From assembly GCA_030619365.1 (NCBI GenBank), contig JAUXBQ010000174.1, positions 1 to 5,682 on the forward strand: a stretch of 5,682 bases of DNA, in the 5' to 3' direction. The notes under the pieces were generated by a model. It saw only the letters and a list, made by a program, of their open reading frames with translations, was not told the DNA's origin and searched no databases. Each line of letters opens with the position of its first letter. The stretch's first letter is position 1. Positions 1 through 5,678 of this stretch are shown here, in pieces. Position numbers and translations under genes: made by a program. This DNA is from a candidate division FCPU426 bacterium. GTDB lineage: Bacteria; Oederibacteriota; JAAXVQ01; JAUVAV01.

Positions 1-32
1 GGCCGTGCATGAGTCCAGGGCAAGTTGAGCCG

Positions 33-200
33 AAGAATTCGAAGCATGAAGCACAAGTAAGAAAACCGAAATCCGAAGCACGAAATCCGAAACAAAATTA
101 AAAAAGGCAAAAATACAATGACCGAAACGTTTGGGTCATTTGAATTTCGATATTCGGATTTGTTTCGTATTTAGATATTCGAATTTAGAATTTTACGGAT
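33..200. repeat. AT-rich dispersed-type repeat with inverted arms, upstream of glmM
   Basis: The left arm contains the unit CGAAATCCGA twice (67-76 and 81-90, a 14-bp period). The right arm contains the complementary sequence: AAATCCGAA at 69-77 and 83-91 matches TTCGGATTT at 153-161, and CGAAACAAA at 88-96 matches TTTGTTTCG at 159-167. Related but degenerate units (GAATTCGAAGCATGAAGCAC on the left, GATATTCGAATTTAGAATTT on the right) extend the element on both sides. The base composition is strongly AT-rich, unlike the genes. I see no ORF with coding character. Repeats of this style are, as I recall, scattered through intergenic regions of some uncultured bacterial phyla, but copy number in this genome cannot be seen here. 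The boundaries are approximate. Confidence 0.7.
117..140. repeat. 24-bp near-perfect palindrome at the centre of the upstream repeat
   Basis: The segment reads the same on both strands except for one symmetric pair of mismatches (positions 8 and 17 of the 24). The outer arms are AATGACC and GGTCATT, and the centre AAACGTTT is itself palindromic. It sits between the two inverted arms of the larger repeat, so the whole element could extrude as a long hairpin or cruciform. It could also be a dimeric-protein binding site, but its placement at the centre of a repeat makes a structural part of the repeat more likely. Confidence 0.7.
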
Positions 201-244
201 ACTTTGTTTACGAAAATCATTAGAATTTAATCCTTTTATTTTAT

Positions 245-273
245 TTGCTCCCTTATTCGGCCTATGCTAAGAT
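245..273 (+). promoter_or_regulatory. Possible sigma70-type promoter for glmM-pdxJ
   Basis: TTGCTC (245-250) and TAAGAT (268-273) are separated by 17 bp and match the -35 and -10 consensus at three and four of six positions. Transcription would begin near 280, giving a leader of about 90 nt before the glmM start. The site lies just after the AT-rich repeat, where the base composition changes. AT-rich DNA produces such matches by chance, and the sigma-factor preferences of the organism are unknown, so this is a weak prediction. Confidence 0.3.
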
Positions 274-369
274 AACGCGCAATTTTGTTTTATATTCCCT
301 TTAACCTGCTTGATTCCGGATGCATAAGAAGGAGCCACGGTTGGGAAGCAGCGTCTGGGAGGAACGTGG

Positions 370-1770
370 ATGAAAAAAAGCAGCTTGAAATTCTTCGGCA
401 CGGACGGCATCCGCGGCCCGGCCAATGCCGGGCCCCTGGACGTACAGCAGATTTTACGTTTGGGCGAAGCCACGGCCGAAGTGCTGGCACGGCAGCAAAA
501 ACGCCCGGCCCGCGTGGGTCTAGGGTGGGACACACGCCGTTCCTCGCCGACCCTGGTGGCCGCGCTGACCGCTGGATTGTCCAGCGGAGGGGCCGAGGTC
601 TACCGGTTTGGCGTAATCCCCACGCCTGCGGTTTCCTATCTGACCCGGCAGTATAAACTCGACGCCGGCGTGGTGGTTTCCGCTTCGCATAATCCGGCCG
701 AGGATAACGGAATCAAATATTTTTCCGCTCAAGGCGGCAAATTTCCCGAAGCGCGGGAAGCGGCCCTGGAGAAAAAAATGCTGCGAACCGGGAGAAAGCA
801 CCCCCGGACCGGCGTCCAAGTAGGTGTTGTGCGGGACGTTTACGGCGAGGCGGCCGCCCTTTACACGCAACACCTGATCGATTTATTTTCCGGGCAGCGT
901 CTGGCCGGCTTGAAAGTGGTCGCGGACCTGGCGCAAGGCGCCTGCTGCCGCACGGTTCCCGTGGTTCTGGGCGGCCTCAAAATTTCCTGTCATTATCTTT
1001 ACGATCAGCCGGACGGCTTGAATATCAACCACGACTGCGGCTCGCTCCACCCGCGCCGCGCCGGGCGCGCGGTCCGCCGGCTGAAAGCCCGGGCCGGCCT
1101 TTCGTTTGACGGGGACGGTGACCGGGTCATGCTGACCGATGAAAACGGATCGGTGGTGAACGGTGACCGCATGCTGGGAATCCTGGCTGTGCACTATGCC
1201 AGGCAAAAGCGGCTGCCCCAGCGGACCGTGGTGGCCACGGTCATGAGCAATTTGGGATTAGAACTGTTTCTGAAACGCCAGGGCTTGCGCCTTTTGCGCA
1301 CCACGGTGGGGGATAAGTACGTGGCCCAAGCCCTGGCCAAACAAGGGCTGGTCCTGGGCGGCGAGCAATCCGGGCACATGCTCCTGCCCCGGTTGTCGCC
1401 TACCGGGGACGGGCTGCTTACCGCGTTGGAAGTGCTCTCGGTTATGCGCGAAACCAGGCAACCCTTGTCCCGGCTGGCCGGCGGGTGGCAGGATTTTCCG
1501 CAGCAGCTCGTGAATATTTATGTAAAACGTCGCCCGGATCTCATGTCCCTGCCCGGCGTTCAGCAGGAAGTGAAAGCGGCCGGGCGCAGCCTGGGAGACC
1601 GCGGTCGCGTGAATCTGCGCTACTCGGGCACGGAAAATCTGGCCCGCGTCATGGTGGAAGCCGAGACCGCCGGCCAGGTGGAGCACTGGTCACACCGGAT
1701 CGGGGACGCGGTGCAAGCGTCCATTGGCAGCGGTAAACGGAGGATCGCCACATGGCTAACCTGTGTGTAA
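370..1770 (+). CDS. glmM: Phosphoglucosamine mutase GlmM
   Basis: Cytoplasmic enzyme of the alpha-D-phosphohexomutase family that converts glucosamine-6-phosphate to glucosamine-1-phosphate, the step after GlmS on the way to UDP-GlcNAc. Seen in the 466-residue product: the N-terminal FGTDGIRG (9-16); the catalytic loop SASHNP (104-109), with Ser106 as the expected phosphoserine; the metal-binding loop DGDGDR (247-252); the sugar-specificity loop GGEQSGH (330-336); and the C-terminal phosphate-binding loop RYSGTEN (417-423). The four domains are therefore all present. The usual family length is about 445-450. The extra C-terminal residues, roughly the last 14 (from GSGKRR on), arise because the frame runs through the pdxJ ribosome binding site and start codon. 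In the phosphate loop the common proline after SGTE is asparagine. The ATG at 370 is chosen because GGGAGGA (357-363) lies 6 nt upstream and the family N-terminus begins a few residues later. Gene order glmM-pdxJ suggests one transcript. Confidence 0.97.
   Translation: MKKSSLKFFGTDGIRGPANAGPLDVQQILRLGEATAEVLARQQKRPARVGLGWDTRRSSPTLVAALTAGLSSGGAEVYRFGVIPTPAVSYLTRQYKLDAGVVVSASHNPAEDNGIKYFSAQGGKFPEAREAALEKKMLRTGRKHPRTGVQVGVVRDVYGEAAALYTQHLIDLFSGQRLAGLKVVADLAQGACCRTVPVVLGGLKISCHYLYDQPDGLNINHDCGSLHPRRAGRAVRRLKARAGLSFDGDGDRVMLTDENGSVVNGDRMLGILAVHYARQKRLPQRTVVATVMSNLGLELFLKRQGLRLLRTTVGDKYVAQALAKQGLVLGGEQSGHMLLPRLSPTGDGLLTALEVLSVMRETRQPLSRLAGGWQDFPQQLVNIYVKRRPDLMSLPGVQQEVKAAGRSLGDRGRVNLRYSGTENLARVMVEAETAGQVEHWSHRIGDAVQASIGSGKRRIATWLTCV
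1739..1744 (+). promoter_or_regulatory. pdxJ ribosome binding site inside glmM
   Basis: GGAGGA, a strong Shine-Dalgarno match, ends 7 nt before the ATG at 1752 and lies wholly within the last codons of glmM. It fixes the pdxJ start and implies that ribosomes finishing glmM pass over, and probably re-initiate at, pdxJ. Confidence 0.85.
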
Positions 1771-2468
1771 ATATTGATCATATCGCCACCTTGCGGCAGG
1801 CCCGGCAAGAGACCGAACCGGATCCCGTGGTCGCCGCGGCTATTGTCGAGCAGGCCGGCGCCGCGGGTATTACAGTGCACCTGCGCGAAGACCGCCGCCA
1901 CATTCAGGACCGCGACGTAGAACAACTGCGCCGGGTGGTTGCCACCAAGTTAAACCTGGAAATGGCGGCCACGGACGAGATGGTGAAAATTGCCAGCCGC
2001 CTCAAACCCGAAGAGAGCACGCTGGTTCCCGAGAAACGCGAGGAACTCACAACCGAGGGCGGCCTGGACGCGGCCGGGCAGAAGTCCCGCCTGCGCTTGG
2101 TTTGTCAAAAGCTGAAAGACGCGGGCATCGTGGTTTCGTTGTTCATTGATCCCGAGGAACGACAGATCGCGGCTGCGGCGGAAATCGGCGCGGATTATAT
2201 CGAACTGCACACCGGTGAATACGCGCGGGCCAAGGGCGCGGAACCGGAGCTGCGCACGCTGCACATTGCCGCGCAAACCGCTCAGGATAAAGGCCTGAAG
2301 GTGAATGCCGGGCACGGGCTTAACTACACGAACGTCGGCGCGGTGGCGCGGATTAAGGGTGTCGAGGACCTGAACATCGGTCATAATATCATCGCCCGGG
2401 CAGCCCTGGTGGGATTGGATCAGGCGGTACGGGAGATGCTGGCAGCAATCGCGCAAGCTGGGGTGTAG
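1752..2468 (+). CDS. pdxJ: Pyridoxine 5'-phosphate synthase PdxJ
   Basis: Condenses 3-amino-2-oxopropyl phosphate with 1-deoxy-D-xylulose-5-phosphate to give pyridoxine 5'-phosphate, the ring-closing step of the DXP-dependent vitamin B6 pathway. It is a cytoplasmic TIM-barrel enzyme, an octamer in E. coli. Seen in the 238-residue product, close to the 243 of the E. coli enzyme: VNIDHIATLRQAR (6-18); HLREDRRHI (43-51), with His43, Arg45 and His50 corresponding to the E. coli active-site cluster; LEMA (69-72) with the catalytic-type Glu70; VPEKREELTTEGGLD (92-106); IELHTGEYA (150-158); NAGHGLNY (185-192) with His188; and LNIGH (207-211). All expected catalytic residues are present, so the gene looks functional. 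The start overlaps the 3' end of glmM by 19 bp in another frame, with GGAGGA 7 nt upstream, which indicates translational coupling. In many proteobacteria pdxJ is followed by acpS; here a 401-bp non-coding gap follows. Confidence 0.97.
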   Translation: MANLCVNIDHIATLRQARQETEPDPVVAAAIVEQAGAAGITVHLREDRRHIQDRDVEQLRRVVATKLNLEMAATDEMVKIASRLKPEESTLVPEKREELTTEGGLDAAGQKSRLRLVCQKLKDAGIVVSLFIDPEERQIAAAAEIGADYIELHTGEYARAKGAEPELRTLHIAAQTAQDKGLKVNAGHGLNYTNVGAVARIKGVEDLNIGHNIIARAALVGLDQAVREMLAAIAQAGV

Positions 2469-2520
2469 TTTCAATCAGGACTTGTCTTAAAAAAACGTTG
2501 AAGCGGAAGGGTGATTGCAG

Positions 2521-2639
2521 GCCGGACTATTTTTCAAACGTTGGAGCGGAAAAATTATCACAACTCGCCGGTAGGGAGACGGGTTTGAAAACACACACAT
2601 GCTCGCGCCGACCGCCCAACCTTTGAAAAATAGTCCGCC
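2521..2639. repeat. Long imperfect inverted repeat (24-bp arms), MITE-like or RNA stem
   Basis: The arms 2521-2544 and 2616-2639 are complementary at 22 of 24 positions, including an uninterrupted central run around GGACTATTTTTCAAA. They enclose 71 bp with no coding character. The whole 119-bp unit has the form of a small non-autonomous element with terminal inverted repeats, or of a long RNA hairpin. No clear target-site duplication is visible at its edges. A diverged partial copy of the arm (TTTTTCAAAACATTGGG, 2671-2687) lies shortly downstream, which favours a repeat-family origin. Confidence 0.65.
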
Positions 2640-2684
2640 CCGCAATATATTTTATGTTTCAGGGTGATCTTTTTTCAAAACATT

Positions 2685-2715
2685 GGGCTTGCCCCGCGCA
2701 TACGGGGCGGGCACC
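2685..2715 (+). other. GC-rich hairpin between pdxJ and glmS
   Basis: GCTTGCCCCG (2687-2696) pairs with CGGGGCGGGC (2703-2712): ten pairs including two G-U, with a six-base loop. It can be extended by CATTG (2681-2685) with CAATG (2720-2724) across a bulge. No uridine tract follows directly, so it does not look like a standard intrinsic terminator for pdxJ, although it could slow or end transcription with a cofactor. Confidence 0.5.
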
Positions 2716-2869
2716 TGGGCAATGTGGTGTGTTTTCAGAAGCAACTTTTTGTATTTGGTTGTGAAAATCTTTCCGCTTCAAGGTTTTAGAAAAAGATTCG
2801 GCAGAAAAGAGATAGTGGTAGCGTAATGGCCTCGCAATAAAAAGAGAAAAAGAAATACTGAGGTGAGTT

Positions 2870-4705
2870 ATGTGCGGGATTGTGGGATATGTGGGGGAAC
2901 GGCCTTCTGTGCCCATTCTACTGGACGGGCTGCAGCGCCTGGAGTACCGGGGTTATGATTCCGCCGGTCTGGCGGTTATTTCCAAAGGCAGGCTGGAACT
3001 GCGGCGCAGCGAAGGCAAGCTGAGCAAGCTCGTCAAGCTGGTCAAGCGTTCGCCGCTGCCATCCGTGACGGGTATTGGCCATACGCGTTGGGCCACGCAC
3101 GGCCGTCCCAATGAGGATAACGCGCAACCGCACACCAATAAAAAACACACCCTGGCCGTGGTGCACAACGGCATCGTGGAAAATGACCGGGTCCTGCATA
3201 AGGAGCTGGAAGCCCAAGGCTACCGTTTCCAATCCGACACGGACACCGAAGTATTCGCCCACCTGATCGACAAATATTACCAGGGTAAAACGCCGCTGGA
3301 AGACGCGGTGCGGCGCGCGGTCGCCAAGATTAAGGGCACCTTCGCCCTGGCCGTGGTCAGCCAGCGCGAGCCGGAAAAACTTGTCACCGCGCGGCGGGGC
3401 AGTCCCCTGATCCTGGGCCTGGGCAAAAAGGAATACTTTCTGGCCTCGGACGTGCCCGCGATTTTGCCGTACACCCGGGACGTACTCTACGTGCACGACG
3501 ACGAACTGGCCGTATTGACCGGCCGCGGCATCAAGCTCCTGAACCTGAAGGGCAAGGAAGTCCGGCGCAAACCCACCCACATTACCTGGAACGCCATTCA
3601 GGCCGAGAAGGAAGGATACAAGCATTTTATGCTCAAGGAAATCTACGAGCAGCCCCAGGTGGTGGAAGACACCTTGCGCGGCCGCGTCGAGGGGCTGGGC
3701 GGGGAAGTGGTGCTCGGTGAAGCGGAGATTCCGCTGGCGTTTTTGAAAGGCCTGCGCCGGATATTCATCGTGGCCTGCGGGACATCCTGGCACGCGGGGC
3801 TGGTGGGCAAATTTCTTATTGAAAGCCTGGCCAAGATTCCCACGGAGGTTGATTTTGCTTCCGAGTTCAGGTACCGCGCCCCCCTGGTGGACAAGCAAAG
3901 CCTGGTGATCCTGATCAGCCAATCCGGGGAGACCGCGGACACCCTGGCCGCCTTGCGCGAGGCCCGGTCCCGCCGGGCCCGGACCCTGACCATCTGCAAC
4001 GTGGTGGGGTCCACCATGACGCGCGACGCGCACGAAACCCTGTACACGCACGCGGGACCGGAAATCGGCGTGGCCTCCACCAAGGCCTTTACCGCACAAC
4101 TCACGGCCCTGAATCTCCTGGCCCTGTATTTGGGTAGGCGGGGGAAAATGATCACCGCGGCCGCGGCCGCCCAGCACATGGACCATTTGCGCCAGATCCC
4201 GCGCCTCATGGAGCAAGTGCTGGAAACGGATCCGGCCATTGAGGAGATCGCCGGCAAGTTATCCAAGCAGCGCGATTTTCTGTACCTGGGGCGGGGCATC
4301 AATTATCCCATCGCCCTGGAGGGCGCGCTCAAGCTTAAGGAAATTTCCTATATTCACGCCGAGGGCTACCCGGCCGGAGAGATGAAGCACGGTCCCATCG
4401 CGCTGATTGACGGCCGCATGCCCGTGGTGGCCATTGCCAACAATTCCTCGGTCCTGGAAAAGATCGTCAGCAACATCGAGGAAGTCAAAAGCCGCAGCGG
4501 TTCGGTCCTGGCCATTGCCACGCGCGGCAACCGGGAGATCAAGCGCCGGGTGGACTGGGTGCTCGAGATCCCGGCCGTGCCCGAACCCATCAGCCCGCTG
4601 CTTACCGTGGTCCCGTTGCAGCTTCTGGCCTATCACGTGGCCGTGCTGCGCGGCGCGGACGTGGACCAGCCGCGCAACCTCGCCAAAAGCGTCACTGTCG
4701 AATAA
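2870..4705 (+). CDS. glmS: Glutamine--fructose-6-phosphate aminotransferase (isomerizing) GlmS
   Basis: Makes glucosamine-6-phosphate from fructose-6-phosphate and glutamine, the committed step of hexosamine synthesis, and supplies the substrate of GlmM encoded upstream. The 611-residue product is full length for the family (609 in E. coli). N-terminal glutaminase domain: Cys2 nucleophile directly after Met1, LEYRGYDSAG (24-33), GHTRWATHG (70-78), HNGIVEN (99-105) with the oxyanion-hole Asn100/Gly101, and SDTDTE (122-127). Two SIS sugar-isomerase domains follow, with ACGTSWHAG (302-310), SQSGETADT (350-358), GRGINYPIALEGALKLKEISYIH with Glu484, Lys488 and Glu491, the ring-opening-type His507 in MKHGP, and the C-terminal tail NLAKSVTVE (603-611) with Lys606. 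These match the E. coli residues with an offset of about +3. The ATG at 2870 is fixed by Cys2 and by AGGTGA (2861-2866) upstream. A run of five alanines near 4160 is coded by GC-rich repeats and looks harmless. It is separated from pdxJ by a structured gap, so it may have its own control. Confidence 0.98.
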   Translation: MCGIVGYVGERPSVPILLDGLQRLEYRGYDSAGLAVISKGRLELRRSEGKLSKLVKLVKRSPLPSVTGIGHTRWATHGRPNEDNAQPHTNKKHTLAVVHNGIVENDRVLHKELEAQGYRFQSDTDTEVFAHLIDKYYQGKTPLEDAVRRAVAKIKGTFALAVVSQREPEKLVTARRGSPLILGLGKKEYFLASDVPAILPYTRDVLYVHDDELAVLTGRGIKLLNLKGKEVRRKPTHITWNAIQAEKEGYKHFMLKEIYEQPQVVEDTLRGRVEGLGGEVVLGEAEIPLAFLKGLRRIFIVACGTSWHAGLVGKFLIESLAKIPTEVDFASEFRYRAPLVDKQSLVILISQSGETADTLAALREARSRRARTLTICNVVGSTMTRDAHETLYTHAGPEIGVASTKAFTAQLTALNLLALYLGRRGKMITAAAAAQHMDHLRQIPRLMEQVLETDPAIEEIAGKLSKQRDFLYLGRGINYPIALEGALKLKEISYIHAEGYPAGEMKHGPIALIDGRMPVVAIANNSSVLEKIVSNIEEVKSRSGSVLAIATRGNREIKRRVDWVLEIPAVPEPISPLLTVVPLQLLAYHVAVLRGADVDQPRNLAKSVTVE

Positions 4706-4710
4706 ACGAT

Positions 4711-4993
4711 CGATCACGAAGGACAGGAAGAGATAAAAAGCATGATCACGAAGAGCACTAAGTTAAAGACAAGAGCACGAAATAAATGAGGGTTTTAAGT
4801 TAAAAAGATTTATACTTATTCCTTGATCATTTTTATCTTCGTGTACTTTTATTTTCTTCGTATCCTTTTAAAGGCTGATCACGAAGGACACGAAGTCTGT
4901 TCACTAAGAGCACTAAAAATAATTAAAATTCAGGTTTTTTCTTTTTCCCGGTTTTCCTTCGTGTCCTTGCCTTTATCTTCGTGCTCTTCGTGG
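4711..4993. repeat. Block of CACGAAGGACACGAAG-type repeats in both orientations
   Basis: The gap between glmS and the next gene is almost wholly repeat. Forward units: GATCACGAAGGACAGGAAG (4712-4730), GATCACGAAGAGCAC (4744-4758) and GATCACGAAGGACACGAAG (4877-4895). Complementary units: ATCTTCGTGTAC (near 4836-4847), CTTCGTGTCCTT (4957-4968) and CTTCGTGCTCTTCGTG (4977-4992). CACGAAGAGCAC (4747-4758) is a perfect 12-bp complement of 4981-4992, and AAGGACACGAAG (4884-4895) of 4957-4968, so the block reads as two adjacent or nested inverted elements with AT-rich centres. An open frame runs through the right half into the downstream gene, but its translation is repeat-encoded and not protein-like. 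I see no gene, clear promoter or terminator here. Confidence 0.8.
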
Positions 4994-5008
4994 ATAATCT
5001 TTTTACAC

Positions 5009-5014
5009 TGGAGG
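5009..5014 (+). promoter_or_regulatory. Ribosome binding site fixing the YjbQ start
   Basis: TGGAGG lies 6 nt before the ATG at 5021. The same frame is open back to an ATG at 4823, but everything upstream of 5021 is repeat DNA, and the family's N-terminus aligns with the 5021 start. This site therefore decides in favour of the short form. Confidence 0.8.
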
Positions 5015-5020
5015 CCGAAC

Positions 5021-5425
5021 ATGGTCAGCAAATTGGTGGAGATTGGGGTGCAGACGCGGCAACGGGCGGAAATGCAGGACGTGACCAGCCGTTTGCAGCA
5101 GGTGGTCAAGGAGGCCAAAGTGGACGAGGGCCTGCTGGTGGCCACGGTCATGCACACCACGGCCGGGATCACCATCAACGAGAACGCGGACCCGGACGTG
5201 GTCCGCGATATGCTGATGCAATTGGAAAAAATCGCGCCGGAAAACAACCATTATCATCACGCCGAAGGCAATTCAGACGCGCATATCAAGTCCAGCCTGT
5301 TGGGGAATTCCCTGACCCTCCCCGTCTCCCGCGGCCGCCTGGTCCTGGGCACCTGGCAAGGCGTCTATTTCTGCGAATTCGACGGGCCGCGGAGCAGAAA
5401 AATAATGGCGCGTCTCATCAGCTAG
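5021..5425 (+). CDS. yjbQ: YjbQ/UPF0047 family protein
   Basis: Small cytoplasmic enzyme of the YjbQ (UPF0047, TIGR00149) family. From the literature, E. coli YjbQ has weak thiamine-phosphate-synthase activity, hence the family label 'secondary thiamine-phosphate synthase'; the true physiological role is unsettled. The 134-residue product has the usual family length and its conserved blocks: HTTAGITINENAD (45-57), with the conserved His45; HAEGNSDAHIKSSLLG (80-95), with His80 and His88; and GTWQGVYFCEFDGPR (110-124). There is no signal peptide or membrane segment. The start at 5021 is supported by TGGAGG 6 nt upstream; a longer in-frame version from 4823 would add 66 residues coded by intergenic repeats and is rejected. 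It follows glmS on the same strand but is 315 bp away across a repeat block, so a shared transcript is uncertain. No thiamine gene or TPP riboswitch is visible in the window. Confidence 0.93.
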   Translation: MVSKLVEIGVQTRQRAEMQDVTSRLQQVVKEAKVDEGLLVATVMHTTAGITINENADPDVVRDMLMQLEKIAPENNHYHHAEGNSDAHIKSSLLGNSLTLPVSRGRLVLGTWQGVYFCEFDGPRSRKIMARLIS

Positions 5426-5513
5426 GGATTAATTCTGTAGTATATGTCTTTGGTTTTTTCTTTTAAATCCCAGGATTTGATATTATCCGGTGTCCATAAG
5501 GTAATACTTGAAT

Positions 5514-5537
5514 AACATACCTATTTAATGGTATGTT
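5514..5537. repeat. Small AT-rich inverted repeat
   Basis: AACATACC (5514-5521) and GGTATGTT (5530-5537) form a perfect 8-bp stem around an 8-base AT-rich loop, 89 bp after the YjbQ stop. The 3' arm is followed by only a short pyrimidine stretch (TCTC). It could be a weak terminator or an operator-like site; nothing else supports either. Confidence 0.4.
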
Positions 5538-5545
5538 TCTCGGTT

Positions 5546-5578
5546 GTGTAGGGGCACGTTTAAAACGTGCCCCTACAC
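5546..5578. repeat. Perfect 15-bp-stem palindrome, dispersed-repeat type
   Basis: GTGTAGGGGCACGTT (5546-5560) and its exact complement (5564-5578) flank a three-base centre TAA. The sequence GTAGGGGCACGTT followed by its mirror resembles palindromic repeats I recall as abundant between genes in some bacterial genomes. It could act as a bidirectional terminator for the YjbQ gene, but no T-tract follows on the + strand (ACTATATATAA instead). Exact symmetry argues for a recent or actively maintained copy. Confidence 0.7.
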
Positions 5579-5643
5579 TATATATAATCAACAATTTTAA
5601 GTGATGCCTATGGGGGTTTCCAGTTGAAAACCATTCGATATAT

Positions 5644-5678
5644 GAAGGAATCCCCGCGCTTAAGCGCGGGGTTACTTC
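5644..5678. repeat. GC-rich palindrome, possible IS200/IS605-like or REP-like end
   Basis: CCCCGCGCTT (5652-5661) and AAGCGCGGGG (5662-5671) form a perfect 20-bp palindrome. Outer GAAG (5644-5647) and CTTC (5675-5678) add four pairs beyond a small asymmetric internal loop. Subterminal hairpins of this look (AATCCCC, stem, GGGG) occur at the ends of IS200/IS605-family elements and in REP-like repeats. No transposase or tnpB-like coding sequence is present, and the window stops 4 bp later, so the identity cannot be settled here. Confidence 0.5.

Larger units (their letters stand above)
2493..2786 (+). other. Candidate structured region: outer inverted repeat enclosing nested stems before glmS
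   Basis: The 401 bp between pdxJ and glmS contain no convincing gene but several complementary segments. The outer pair 2493-2508 (AAACGTTGAAGCGGAA) and 2771-2786 matches at 15 of 16 positions. Inside it are the long stem 2521-2544/2616-2639 and the GC-rich hairpin 2685-2715. In addition, GAAAACACAC (2587-2596), in the loop of the long stem, is a perfect 10-bp complement of GTGTGTTTTC (2727-2736) outside it, a pseudoknot topology. A second direct copy of the outer arm, AAACGTTGGAGCGGAA at 2536-2551 (15 of 16 identical), overlaps the long stem and could pair with 2771-2786 instead. The structure ends 83 nt before the glmS start. It could be a cis-acting RNA controlling glmS, or nested repeats. 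I found no glmS ribozyme core (no AGCGCC cleavage-site motif) and no convincing promoter. Confidence 0.4.

Noticed and set aside
1..28. Possible 3' end of a preceding gene (frame from position 2 reads AVHESRAS then a stop at 26-28)
   Set aside because: Only eight codons are visible and they match no family end I can name; another frame stays open to 101, but through repeat DNA.
33..200. CRISPR array, because of repeated CGAAATCCGA units
   Set aside because: Units are short, variable and in inverted orientation, with no regular spacers and no cas genes.
320..373. 17-codon ORF (MHKKEPRLGSSVWEERG) whose stop overlaps the glmM start as ATGA
   Set aside because: It has no Shine-Dalgarno upstream and no recognisable peptide; chance overlap is the simpler reading, although a leader peptide cannot be excluded.
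2536..2600. tRNA-like 3' portion on the minus strand (TTGGAGCGGA and GACGGGTTTGAA resemble acceptor and T-arm complements)
   Set aside because: The acceptor, anticodon and D arms cannot be assembled at correct spacing, and the segment is better explained by the inverted repeats.
2469..2869. glmS ribozyme in the glmS leader
   Set aside because: The AGCGCC cleavage-site segment and the conserved core segments of the ribozyme are not found; the stems present are of a different design.
2659..2916. 85-codon minus-strand ORF across the gap before glmS
   Set aside because: Its translation runs through the hairpin region and into antisense glmS, with no domain or ribosome binding site.
2918..4216. 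Long minus-strand ORF (432 codons) inside glmS
   Set aside because: It is antisense to a fully conserved glmS; its composition is typical of the mirror frame of GC-rich coding DNA.
5426..5470. Intrinsic terminator directly after the YjbQ gene (T-rich run near 5451-5464)
   Set aside because: The T-rich run has no stable GC-rich stem in front of it.
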